This document shows, in pieces, positions 1-10,660 of a stretch of DNA of 64,000 nt. Numbering within the stretch: the first letter of the stretch is position 1; the number at the start of each line of letters is the position of its first letter. A program made the position numbers and the translations under genes. The notes beneath the pieces were generated by a model. The model saw nothing but the letters and a program-made list of their open reading frames with translations, ran no database searches and was not told the origin of the DNA. The stretch is taken from NCBI GenBank assembly GCA_958009055.1, contig OY253654.1, positions 868,001-932,000 of the forward strand, given 5' to 3'. Source of the DNA: Choricystis sp. odSpoLacu1. Its lineage: Eukaryota; Chlorophyta; Trebouxiophyceae.

Positions 1-183
1 GTGGTGGCCAACATGTACATGTTTGCGCTGGCCGCGTTCCAGGGGGCGCCCGCCCCCGTGGGGGGCGTGGTCGCCAATCTGGCGACCGTCACCCTGGGCA
101 ACGTGGCGGGCGCGGCCATCGTGCTGGGAGGGTTGATGGCGGCCGCATACGCCAGCCCTGCGGCTGACAAGATGGCGGCTTGA
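1..183 (+). CDS. Formate/nitrite transporter (FNT/NAR1 family), C-terminal fragment
   Basis: The last 60 codons of a membrane channel of the FNT family, which moves nitrite or formate; algal NAR1 proteins import nitrite into the plastid. The visible part begins with VVANMYMF, the conserved start of a transmembrane segment in FNT proteins, and continues with NLATVTLGNVAGAAIV, matching the family's NL-PVTLGNI-GG helix. It ends at a TGA (181-183) after a short polar tail. The 5' part lies outside the window, so neither the start nor the plastid targeting peptide can be seen. Family assignment is firm; the substrate is inferred. Confidence 0.85.
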   Translation: MVANMYMFALAAFQGAPAPVGGVVANLATVTLGNVAGAAIVLGGLMAAAYASPAADKMAA

Positions 184-640
184 TGGTGTGGTGGTGTCTG
201 TTTTTTTCTTCGTTTCCCTTTCTCTTCTTTGCTCCCTCCCCCCCCCCGCTTTTCTCTTCCCTCTCTAGGTGCGTGTGCGCGCGCCTCTCGACGACAAAAA
301 AAACGCTGCTCGATTTGACACACAGCCTCCATTTTGACTGTTGTTTGATTTTTACCCCTCGGTTTCCCCCCTCGCCCTCTGTGCAGGGGGCGCGCCCCCC
401 CTGTGCAACCAAGACACCAACCCACGTTGGGTTTCCACACCACAAACATTTTTCTCCTCTGCTTGTCTGTGCGTGCGCGCTCGCCCCGTTCCCTGTGGTG
501 TGCGTGCTCTTCAGGCACACACCCCCGCACACCGCGCCCGTCCGTCTGCACACCGGCGTGGAGGCGCATTTGTGGGCAACGCCCGTTTTTTTTTTTGCTT
601 CCTGCCCAACTCTCCCCCTTCCCTCCTCTCTTTGACCACG
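184..640. other. Intergenic, pyrimidine-rich
   Basis: A T- and C-rich stretch holding the 3' flank of the FNT gene and the upstream region of the BAR-like gene. It contains a GC-rich inverted repeat at 381-406 (GTGCAGGGGG, CGCG, then a C run and CTGTGC). I see no coding potential that resembles a known family. Confidence 0.5.
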
Positions 641-1874
641 ATGGGCGTCCTCATGCGCCGCTGGACCGAGCAGGTGTGTGTGTGTGTGATGCTGGCAGGG
701 GGCAAGGGGACGGGGTGAACAAAACGCTCCGCGTGCCCGCCCGTGGCGCCGAGTGGAGTGGTGTGCTGGCACTCGGTCATCCTTCTACGCCCCCTGCCCC
801 CGAAACGCCGCCCCCTCCCCTCTGCGCTCAGTGAGGGACGCGTGTGTCGCACCACGCTCCACCCTTGGAGACGAAGAGCGTGGCCCAACGCGCACAGGCA
901 GCCGCCAGGAGAGGTTGTTTCGCGGTGATTGCGCAGTCGGAGGAAGGTGAGCGCTCGCTCCTCGGCGCTGACACTCCCTCCCTCCCCCACAGGTCAAACA
1001 AACCACCAACCTCCTCCCCTCCACCTTTGTCCCCACCTCCAACGCGCGCAACGAGCTGATGCTGAAGGAGGCGGCCTCCTTTGACCACCACCTGCGCGCG
1101 CTGGAGAAAGAGGTGGCCGCCTCCAAAGCCGCCACCGAAAACCTGCTGCGCACCGCGAAAGCTGTCCTGTCCGCCCCCCTGCCCCGCGTGTTCACGCGCC
1201 CGCCCCCCGGGGGGGGGGCCGTCCCCGTGGACGCGGGCCTGATTGGGGGCGCGTTCGATGGCGACGCGCTCTCCGCCGCGGGCGCGGACGCCGCCCACAG
1301 GCTGGCCGACTCGGTGCTGGCCCCCATGGAGAGGTGGAGGGCGGGGTTTGCCACCGTCGAAAAGCAGATGGCGCGCCTGGAGGCGATGCGGCTGGAACTC
1401 GACTCGCGGCGCCACACGACGGCGCAGCTCGCGGCCTCCCTTGACAAAAAGAGGCCCGCCCTGGAGCGCGGCGCGTCGGGCAAGGGGGCGGCCAAGCTGG
1501 ATGAATTGGCCAAGCGCCTGCGCCACAAGGAGGGCAAGGAGACGGGTGAGTGGGAGAGAGAGATTGGGTTGCGTGTGGTGGGGAGGGGATAGAGAGAGCA
1601 CAACAACAAAACAAAAAAACACTCGCCCCTTGTTCCATCCCTCCCACACACTCCCCCAGCCGCCCTCAACCGCTTCCTCGCAGAGGAGGAGCTCGTCTCC
1701 CAGCACCTGGGCCAATTGATTGGCGACGCAGAGTGGTTGAAATCTTTTGTGGCCGATGTTCTGCGTTCCCAGTCTGACGCGCACGCGGCCGCCCTGGCAG
1801 CCCTGGGCCCCACCAAACCCACGCCCGATGTGCGCACGCCGCGGTATGAGGCGGTGGTGGGGGGTGGGGCGTGA
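641..1874 (+). CDS. BAR-domain-like membrane-curvature protein
   Basis: Three exons (641-673, 993-1545, 1660-1874) join in phase to give 266 residues. The first two introns' boundaries are GTGTGT/CACAG and GTGAGT/CCCAG. The protein is mostly long amphipathic helix: a heptad-rich start (WTEQVKQTTNLLPSTF), then FDHHLRALEKEVAASKAATE, and a C-terminal block (KLDELAKRLRHKEGKE, then RFLAEEELVSQHL). This order and spacing resemble BAR domains of the amphiphysin/endophilin type, which bind and bend membranes in endocytosis. No SH3 domain is present. BAR family is an inference from pattern; another coiled-coil protein remains possible. Confidence 0.6.
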
Positions 1875-2004
1875 GGGAGAGAGGGTGTGGTTGTTTTTTT
1901 GAACGAAAATAAAGGGGGTCCTCTCGTTTTTTTTAAAGAAACACAACAAAAAACGAACGAAAACAAGAAAGAGATGAAAAACGGCGGGCACAAACACACC
2001 AACA

Positions 2005-5000
2005 TCAAGCCTCTGCCGCGCGCGCTTTCTTGGCGGGCGGGCCGGCTGCAGCCGCGCCGCGCTTACCACCACCCCCGCCACCCCCGCCAGCCAACACCGC
2101 CTCTGCCCGCGCCAGCGCGCGGTCCGCCTTGGGCGGGGGGGGCGGCACCGCCGCCCGGGCGGCCCGCACGGCGGCCAGGAGGTCGGCGGCGGCGGGGGCG
2201 GCGCGCGCGCCCGCGCGCGCGAGCGCGCGCGCGCGCCGCAGTCGACCGCGCTCGCCGCAGCCACCGCGCGCCGCGGCTTGCCGTAGGCGCCGCGTGCGGC
2301 GGCAGCCAGGGCAGCCGCCGCGGCGGGGGCCACGGTGGACGCGTCGTCCCCGGTGGCGCGGGCGCCGTCCAGGGCGGCGGCGGCGGCGGCGGCAGCGTCG
2401 GCAAGCGCACAGTCGGAGGCCGGCGTGGCGGCTCCTTTCGCAGCCCCCGCCGCTACCGCGGCCGCCAGCCCCCCCCCCGCCCCCGCCAGGGCGGCCAGGG
2501 TAGACCGCTTGACGCGCGTCTTTTTGGAGGTGATGGCGTCGGTGGCGACCGCGGTGGCGGCAGCGGCAGCGGCCGCAGCGTGCGCGCCGCCCGCGCGCGC
2601 GCCCGCGCGCACCAAGAACAGCAACGCCCCCGCCCCCGCGGCGGGGGCGCGGGCGCCCCGCCCCCGGGTGGCGGCCACGCGGGCGGCGTCCAGGGCGGCC
2701 GCGTAGTCGGCGTCGGGCATGGAGGGGGGCACAGACGACGGGCGGAGGGAGGGGAGGCGGGAGGAGAGCAGGCCGTGCAGGCGGTCTGCGAGGGCAGCCC
2801 CGCTGCCGCCACCCCCGTCTCCCGCCCGCCCAGCCGCAGCCAGCAGGGTGGGCACAGCTGGGACCAACGCCGCCCCTCCGTCGGGGGGGGCGCGCCGCGC
2901 GTAGCCGTCCAGCAGGGCGGCGGCACGCAGGCGCAGCGCGGACCGCGCGGCCGCCGCCGCGCGCGCGTCGGCGCGCACGTCGGCGCCGCCGCGCAGCACA
3001 GCAGCAATGGCGCCATCCAGGGCAAACATGGCGTCGTCACAGATGGAGGAGGCGTCCGAGTCGGAGGCGGAGGCCGAGTGCGCGGGGGCGGCGGCTGAGG
3101 AGGGCGCGGCGGCGGAGAGCGAGGGTTGCTGGTCGTCGTCACTCGACGCCTCCTCCTCCTCCTCTTCTTCTTCGTCTTCCTCTTCGTCCTCCTCGCCTTC
3201 CACCACGGCATCGTCCGCCACCACGGCCGCGATCTCGGCCACTCCCGCCGGCGTCACGTGGGGGGCGGCGGACGAGAGCAGCGCCTCTGCCGCATCCCGC
3301 AGCGGTGCGGCGGGCAGGGGGGGGGCGGGCGCCGCCGAGGCCAGGGCCAGCACGATGCCAACCAGGCGGTCGGGCCAGGGGTCGTCAGAGGGGGAGGAGG
3401 GAGACGTGTTGTCGCCGGCCAGCGCGGCGCGAGCGACGTCTTCAAAATCACTCGCCGCCCCAGCAGCCACCGCGGCGCCGTCGCCATCGCTGTCCGCCAG
3501 CACGTACAGCCGCCACAGTTTGGCCAGTCGGGCGATGGCGTCCGGCAGGGAGGGCGCGGCGCGGGTGGTGGGGGTGGGGCTGGGGGTGGCGGCAGCGGTC
3601 GCGGCCGCCGCAGCGCGAGCAAGCGCTGCCGTCGCCTCCGCCGCCTCGCCCTCCGCCACCAGGCCGCCCCCGCCGCGCGCCAGGGCGGCGTCCACCGCGT
3701 CGCAGGCAGCGGTGAGGGCGGCATCGCCGGCGGGGCCGGCCGCGGCGGCGAGGCCCAGCGCGCGCGCGGCCGCGACCGCGCGCGCGGCGGGCGGCGCGCG
3801 CGCGCGGGCCGTCAGCGCCACCCGCGCCAGCCAGCCCGCCACCCGGGCCCGGGCTTCCACGCCGCCACGAGCAGCGGCGGTGGCCAGCTGGTCCAGAGCG
3901 GCGCCCGCGCCGCCGGTGGGGTCGGTGGGAGCGTCGTCGCCGTCGTCGTCGTCGTCGCTGCCCGCGGCGGCGGCGGCCCCCGCCGGCGCGGCCGCCGCCG
4001 CCGCCGCCAGCGCGGCCTCCGCCACCACCATCAACTCGTCTGCATAGGCAGAGGCGCCACCATCGCCGGCCGCTTCAAGCAAGCGGCCGACGGCTTTGGT
4101 GCCTGAACGTGCATCGAAACCGGCGCCCCCGCGCGCGGGGGCGCCCGCGGTGAGGGCAGCCGCCGCGGCCGCCGCCCACCGCGCCCCCCTGTCCTTGGCC
4201 AGGGCCACCACCCGATCCAGGGTGCGTGTGGCGGCCGCGTGCAGGGGGGAGGCGGGGTCGCGCGTGGCGGACGCGAGGGCGCGCGCGGTGGACGGGGTGA
4301 GAACACAAGGCACTGCCTCTGGCCCACAGCGTGGCAGCGCCACCCCGGCCAACGCCAGGGCCGCGGCACGGCGGGCGGGGGAGGCGGCAGTGAGGAGGCT
4401 GGCATCGACGGCGGCCGCCCACAGCGCGCGCAGGGGGGCGGGCGGCGCGGCGGGCGGGGGGGCCGCGTGGGTGCGCGCGCTGCCACCGTCTTTCGCCGCG
4501 GGCGTCGGCGCACAGTCAGCCACAAACCCGGGCAGTGCCAGCGCCAGCAGTGTCGTCCAGGCGCCATGCAGGCGGGGGTGGGCGCCCGCCGCGTCGGCGA
4601 GGGCGGGGGCGAGGGACGGGGCGTGGGAGGGGGAGAGGAGGGTTGAGGCGGCGGCAGCAGCCGCGGCGGTGTCGGCGCCACCGCCGTCAAACCAGTCCAC
4701 CGGGGGAGGGGACCCCCCCCCCCTCCGGCAGCAGGGGGCATTTGTCTGCCACCTCGGCCGGCAGGTGGGGCCACAGGCGCAGCGCCAGCAGCAGGGCCGG
4801 CGCGTGCTCGGCCGCCGCGAGCGCGCGCGCGTCGGCGCGGCCGGCGAAAAGAGTGCCCAGCGCGCCGTCATCGCTGGCGTCACTGACCGCCTCCACCAGT
4901 CCCGTCGGTGACAACGCACCCGCTGCATCGCCCAGGGCGGCCGCCGCGGCTTCGCGGGCGTAGGACTTGCCGGCGAGGGCGGCGGCACCCAGCGCGCGCG

Positions 5001-5665
5001 CGACGCGCGCGCTGGAGGCCGCGTCCCCCGCCAACTCCCTCCCACCACCGCGCGCGATGGCGGCGCATCCAAACACGCGCCCCAGGGACGCGTCCCGGGC
5101 GTCGGTGCCCTTGGCCGAGGGGGAGGGGGGGGGGAGCTCGGTGTCGAGGCAGTCCAGCGCTGCGGTCACACTCACGCCCCCCGCCTCCAGGCACGCGGTC
5201 AGCGCCGCCGCAAAGCCTTGGCGTGCGCCACCTCGAGGGGAGGCCAGGCCGCGGATGAGGCGGCGCAGGATGTAGGTGGCGAGGGGAGAGGGGGGGGAGG
5301 TGGACGGCGGGAGGGAGGCAGCGAGGGAGGTGGCGGCACGCAGGCGGGCGTCCTGTGTAGGGTAGGGGTGGGAGGGTGTGTGTTTGTGTGAGTTCGAAGA
5401 ACGGGTGGAAAGGGAGCGGGAACGGGAGGCGGAGGGAGGGGAGCGCCTCCCCGCCGCTCGGGCCGCCGCATGCGTCGGCCTAGCCGTCGGGAGGGAAGGG
5501 GCGACCGCGGCGCCTTTCTCCCTCCCAACTGACACATGCCCGCCACACAAATCACACGCTCACCTCGTCCACCGATGCCAGCTCATAGAACAGGGCCAGC
5601 GTGGCCGGCGGCACCGCGTCCAGCGCCGGCGGCGGCGGACCGCCGTCGGGGGCGAGCGCCGGCAT
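2005..5665 (-). CDS. POL5: DNA polymerase phi / MYBBP1A-type nucleolar protein (Pol5)
   Basis: Exon 1 (5665-5564) encodes 34 residues ending LALFYELASVDE. It joins in phase to exon 2 (5352-2005), which opens DARLRAATSL and contains YILRRLIRGLASPRGGARQG, the signature of the Pol5/MYBBP1A family. These are nucleolar HEAT-like proteins needed for rRNA synthesis, not true polymerases. As in relatives, there is a long acidic patch (minus strand around 3200-3140) and a basic C-terminus (PPAKKARAAEA). The frame breaks at a run of 11 G/C (4713-4723), where dropping one base restores it. It breaks again in a CG-rich stretch near 2200-2245, where a 2-nt change is needed. Repaired length is about 1,150 residues. 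Family call is firm; the exact product is not readable as given. Confidence 0.8.
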
Positions 5666-5832
5666 TCGGGGTGTTATGTGGAGTGACGGGGCTGGGCACA
5701 GTGATGCTGGTATGTGTGTTGTGTGCCGTCCCCTGGGGCGCCAAAGAGAAAAGGAGGACTGGTGCGGGGGAGGCGGCAGAAAAAGAGATGTTTCACTTTC
5801 CGCCTCGTTTTTTTGTTTCTTTTCTCTTCTCC

Positions 5833-7500
5833 TCACTTGCGCGTCAACACCAGCTCAAACTCGCCCGCCGCCAGTGTGTGCGTCTCGCGCAGCAGCTCCG
5901 CCGCCCCTGCCGGCAGCTGGGCCAGAGGCTCGGGCGCCGTGCCCAGGGAGCCAGTGAGCCAGTCACTCTCTGCGGCCAGCGCCGACGCGACGCCCTCAGG
6001 CAGCGGCCCGCCCCCCACCCCGCCCAACCACACGCGCACTGGGTCGCCCGCCACCAGGCCCGCCGCTTTGCGCGCTTTTTGCACGCGGGTGGCGACGTCG
6101 CGGGCAAGACCCGCAGCAGCCAGAAAGGCGTCGAGGGCGAGATCTAGGGCGATGAAAATCGAACCATCACCATCGCCATCGAGTGTAGAAGGAGACACGG
6201 GGGGCACGACAAACGACCGCCTCACCTTGACCACGCCCGCCTCCAGCTCGACACCGCCCACTGTGACGGCTTCCCCGGCTTCAATGGAGGCGACGAGGGA
6301 CGCGTCGGCGGCGGCGAGGCCTGCTTTGACGGCGGGGAGGGCGCGGCCGAGGCGTTTGCCGAGTTGCGCCCAGTCGGGTTCCAGTTTCGTCGTCGTCCAA
6401 GCGCCCACGTCATCAGACAGCACCAGCTCCCGCACGTTGGCCTCCGCCGTGATGTAGCGGCGCACGTCGGGGGTGAGCAGGGCGAGCGTCGAGGCAGGCG
6501 CGGCCAGGGTCAACCGAGCCAGCGGCTGGCGCAGGGGGCGCGCGGCCCGCTCGCGCACGGTGCGGGCCAGTTCGACCGCCCGCACGACGACGTCCACGCC
6601 CGTCCGCACGTCTGCGTCGGCGGGGGAGTCGGGTGGAGGGTCGGGGTAGGGAGCCCAGTGAACAGACGCGGGGAGGTCGGCCCCGCCCCCGGGAGCCCCC
6701 AGCCGCAGATTGCGCCACATCGTTTCGCACAGGAACGGGGTGAAGGGGGCCATGGCCACCGCCAACGATGTCAGGGCGGTGTGCAGGGTGGAGAGGCCGG
6801 CGAGGCGGTCGGATAAGGAGGCTGCGTCGGCGTCGGCGTCGGCGTCGCCGCCGCCGCCGCCGTCGCCGCCCCCTGCATCCTGCTTGCCCTTGAGCCGGGA
6901 CCGGTTGTAGCGGACGTACACGTTGGTCAGCTCGCCAATGAAGGCCATGAGCCTCGGGACGACGGTGTAGAGGCGGTAGGCGGCCATCTCGGTGCGAACG
7001 AAGCGGGCCAGGTCAGACGTGGACGCGGCCAGCCAGCGGTCGAGCACGTTGGGCGATGACGCAGCAGCGGCCGCGTCCGCCGCAAAGGGGGCCCCCGTCT
7101 CGGCTTGGAGGCGGTGGACGGACTGCACGTGGAAGCGGTAGGCGTTGTACCTGGGGGAGGGGGGTGGAGGAAAGAGGGGAGGGAATCAGAAAAGGTTTGT
7201 CTGAAGGAAACACAAAAAACCCTCTCCTTCTCCTTCCAACACTCACCACGGCAGCAGCACGTCCTTGACCACCCCAAACACGCCCTCCTGCCTGAACCTC
7301 AGGGGCTCCGCGCGCACGACGGGCGAGTTGATGAGGTAGAGCCTCAGCGCGTCGGCGCCGTGGGCAGCCAGAACCTCGTTGGGGTCGGGATAATTCTTCA
7401 ACCTCTTTGACATTTTCTTGCCGTCGGACGCCAGCACCAGCCCGTTGCACACCAGGTTGCGGAAGGCGGGGCCGTCGAACAGGGCGACCGCGAGCACGGT

Positions 7501-7532
<32 letters not shown>

Positions 7533-9601
7533 GGCCTTCGGCGACAAAGTCGGCCGGGAAGACACCCTTCAACCCACCCTCCTCCCCTCCCTCCCCAAAC
7601 GGGTAGTGCGCCTGCGCGTACGGCATCGCCCCCGATTCGAACCAGCAGTCGAACACTTCATCCACCCGGCGCAGGGGGGGGGCGCCCGGGGTGGAGGAAG
7701 GGATGGTGATGCCATCCACGTGGTGGCGGTGCAGGTCGGTGACTTTGGCGGTACCGCTTTTTTGCGCCAACTCCTCCACCGACCCAATCACCACCACCTC
7801 GGTGCCGTCCGCGTTGGTCCACACGGGCAGGGGGGTGCCCCAGAAGCGGGACCGGGAGACGGCCCAGTCGCGGGCGGATTCAAGCCAGTTGTGGAAGCTG
7901 AGGGGAGGGTGGGGAGGATGATGAAAACAAGAAGCAGAGAAAAAAACGTCGCACTCTCTCCTCTCCTCGCTCCCCCAAACCAAAACACTGACCGTTTGTC
8001 CTTCACATACTGCGGCACCCAGTGCGTGGTCGCGTTGGCCGCCAGCAGCCTGTCTTTAATGGCCTCCACCCTCACAAACCAGGAGGGGACAGCACGGTAG
8101 ATGAGCGGCGTGTCGGAGCGCCAACAAAACGGGTAGGAATGCACAATGGATGCCGCATCCACCAGCCTCCCCGCCGCCTTGACCGTCGCAATGATGTCTT
8201 TGTCGCAGTCTTTGACGTGGCGGCCGGCGTAGGCGGCGCCGGCAGCAGCAGTGAAGGCGCCATCGTCGTCGACGGGGCAGGGGAGTGCCCCCCCCCGCGC
8301 CACGATGCCGCCCTCCAGGCACACCCGCATGTCGTCCTCCCCAAACGCGGGGGCGCAGTGGACAATGCCGGCGCCCGAGTCGGCGGTGACGTAGGTGTCG
8401 GCCAGGATGCGGAACGCGCCGGAGGGAGTGTCGGGGTGGGTGGCGTCTGCCATCTCAGCAAAACAGTCGAACAGGGGTTCGTACCGCGTGCCGACGAGGG
8501 AGGCGCCGCTCATGGTCGCCAGAATGTCGTACCCGGTTTCAGCGGCGGGGGCATCAGCGTCGCCATCCTTCCCTTTCTTCTTCTTTTTGGGCGCGCCACC
8601 CGGCAGGGCTGTGACTCGAGCCTCCGCCACCACAAACACTTTGCCCGTCGCCCGGCACTTGGCCCGCACGTACACCAGCTCAGGGTGCACGCACAGCGCC
8701 AGGTTGGAGGGCAGGGTCCAGGGCGTCGTCGTCCACGCAACGGCGGCGGCGGCGTCGGGATCATTCAGCAGAGGGAAGGAGATCATGACCGCAGGATCCG
8801 CGACGTCCTTGTAGTTCAGCCCCGCCTCAAAGTTGGACAGCGGGGTGCCGCACGCCGTGGAGAAGGGCATGACCTTGAACCCGCGGTAGACGATGCCTTT
8901 TGTGTGCAGCTTTTGGAAGACCCACCACACGCTCTCCATGTAGTTTGGGTCTAAAGTTTTGTAGCCCGCATCGAAGTCGATCCACCGCCCGATGCGGCGC
9001 ACGGTGGCGCGCCACTCGTTTGAGTAGCGCATGACGATGGCGCGGCACTCTTCGTTGTATCTGAGAGTGGGAGGTGGGTTTGGGGGTGAGTGTTTTTTGT
9101 TGCTTCGACTCTTTCTCCTGTCTTTTTCACTTCCCCTCACCATCCCGCATCACTCACTTGTCGATGCCCATGTCCAGCACGTCCTGCCGCTTGGTGATGC
9201 CCAGCGTCTTGTCGATCTCGTACTCGACGGGCAGGCCGTGGCAGTCCCACCTGTGTGTGTGGTGGAGGGTGGGTGCATGAAAAACAAGACACCAAAAAAA
9301 ACACTGCCCTCCCTCCCTTTTCACCCACCCACACACCCCAGACTCACCCGAACCGGCGCGGCACGTGGTGCCCCGTGGCCGCCGCATACCGCGTCACCAC
9401 GTCCTTGATCGTGCCCGCCAGCAGGTGGCCATAGTGGGGCAGCCCCGTGGCAAAGGGGGGGCCGTCATAAAACACAAAGGGGGGGCCACCCTCCGTGCGT
9501 TTGAGCTGCTCGCCAAAAGCGTCCACCTCGTCCCACCAGGCCAGGGTGGCGTCCTCGGCGGCGGGGAAGGAGAAGGAGGAGGAGTCGGGGACGGGGTCCA
9601 T
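5833..9601 (-). CDS. IARS: Isoleucine--tRNA ligase, cytosolic type
   Basis: Five exons (9601-9348, 9250-9158, 9060-7993, 7897-7247, 7150-5833) join in phase with no break to give 1,127 residues. The enzyme charges tRNA-Ile with isoleucine. The class I HIGH motif appears as [11 protein letters not shown], followed by [14 protein letters not shown] across the first splice. The editing (CP1) domain follows, then [14 protein letters not shown] and the KMSKR loop ([15 protein letters not shown]). The C-terminal anticodon-binding region contains [14 protein letters not shown]. Length fits eukaryotic cytosolic IleRS (about 1,100-1,260), not organellar forms. No targeting peptide is evident. Start chosen at the first ATG, which precedes the usual WWDEVDAF region. 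Confidence 0.93.
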
Positions 9602-9949
9602 TGTGGGGGGGGGGTCGATTGGGGGGGGGGGGGGGGGGGTGAGCCGGGGGGGGAGGGGAAGGCACTGTGCGGGGTGCGGCCGATCGGGGGACGCGGCACA
9701 GCCTGGGCACCAGCAGAAGAGCGAGCTGGTCGGGGGGGGGGAGGGCGGCGGGCGCTGTTGCCTCGATTGCCCGTCGCGCGCCGCTGTTGTTTTTGTGTGA
9801 GCCGTTGTCGTTTGTTTCGTTTCAGTGTTGTTTGCCCCATTTGTGCGTGCGTGCTCGCGCCAACCCGGCCACCGCGCTGTTGTGACTGGCGTGCTGTGCA
9901 AGCCTGCACCGTCGTGCGCGCCACGCCCTCCCACCACAAACCACCCCGC
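9602..9949. promoter_or_regulatory. Divergent promoter region with long G tracts
   Basis: The gap between the IleRS start (minus) and the SS18 start (plus). The first 60 bases contain G10 (9605-9614), G19 (9621-9639) and a further G8 tract, so the IleRS transcript leader would be C-rich and the other strand could form G-quadruplexes. The rest is mixed sequence without a recognisable TATA box. Confidence 0.45.
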
Positions 9950-10294
9950 ATGTCGTCCGCGCCGCCGCCGCCGACCGACGAGCCGGCCACGACGGCGCCC
10001 CCCCTCGCCACGGCGGTGCCGTCCACGGACACCATTCAGGCGGTGAGTGTGTGCGTGTGTTGTGTGTGGGAGAGGAGGGGGGCGGCGGCGTGAGAGAGAC
10101 AAAGCGAGCGAACCCACCACAATTCCTCCCCCACCCAGTTTCTCGAAGACAACGACCGCCTCATCAAAGCCGTGCAGCAGTGCTTCGCCGCGGGGCGCCT
10201 GGACGACGCCGCCGGATACTCCGCCAGGCTGCACGCCAACCTGACGTGGCTGGCCGCGGTGGCGGACGCGGCGCCAGGGGCGGGTGGAGGGTGA
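9950..10294 (+). CDS. SS18/SSXT-family coactivator (GIF/AN3-like), minimal form
   Basis: Two exons (9950-10042, 10139-10294) join in phase to 82 residues. SSXT proteins (plant GIF/ANGUSTIFOLIA3, animal SS18) are coactivators that link SWI/SNF remodellers to transcription factors. The conserved SNH helix is visible across the splice: [41 protein letters not shown] and AAVADAAPG. This matches the family pattern of TIQ, L-EN--LI--I, A-YQ--L--NL-YLA-IAD. The Gln/Gly/Tyr-rich tail typical of plants and animals is absent; the protein stops 12 residues after the domain. Confidence 0.85.
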
Positions 10295-10363
10295 GGAGGA
10301 GGGGGGAGGGTTTTTGTTTTTGTTTTGTTTTGTTGGGACGCGGCGCCAGGGGCGGCTGGAGGG
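10264..10363. repeat. Two 28-bp direct repeats, one inside the SS18 coding end
   Basis: The sequence beginning GGACGCGGCGCCAGGGGCGG occurs at 10264-10291 (last codons of the SS18 gene) and again at 10336-10363 in its 3' flank. The copies differ at one position in 28 and are 72 bp apart. They look like a local duplication. Confidence 0.7.
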
Positions 10364-10660
10364 CGAAGAACTGTGTTCTTTTTTGTAAAGAAGAACCAGG
10401 GCGTGTCATTGTTTTGCTGTTTGTGGCACAGAAGGGGGGTGGAGGCCGGCACAACCGGGGGGCGGTGGGGAGGGTGAAAACGACAGAGGAAGAAAAACGC
10501 GGCCCGACAACACTTTTCTTTTTCTGTTTTCAGCAATCGGGCGCCACTCTCCCCCCCTTTTCCCCTTCTCGTCCACCACCCGGGGATCCGCACACTCCGA
10601 ACGCCGCGGCGGCCTGTGTGGGGAGGAGGGGTGCGCCTCGTTTTTTTCCACCACATCGCG
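10295..10660. other. Intergenic between SS18 and MED14
   Basis: 3' flank of SS18 and upstream region of MED14, both on the plus strand. It holds the second copy of the 28-bp repeat and T-rich stretches. No gene recognised. Confidence 0.4.

Noticed and set aside
828..5072. A 1,414-codon minus-strand frame spanning Pol5 and the BAR-like gene
   Set aside because: Only the middle is Pol5. The 3' part is the antisense of the BAR-like gene and intergenic sequence, and the true Pol5 stop lies at 2005 in another frame.
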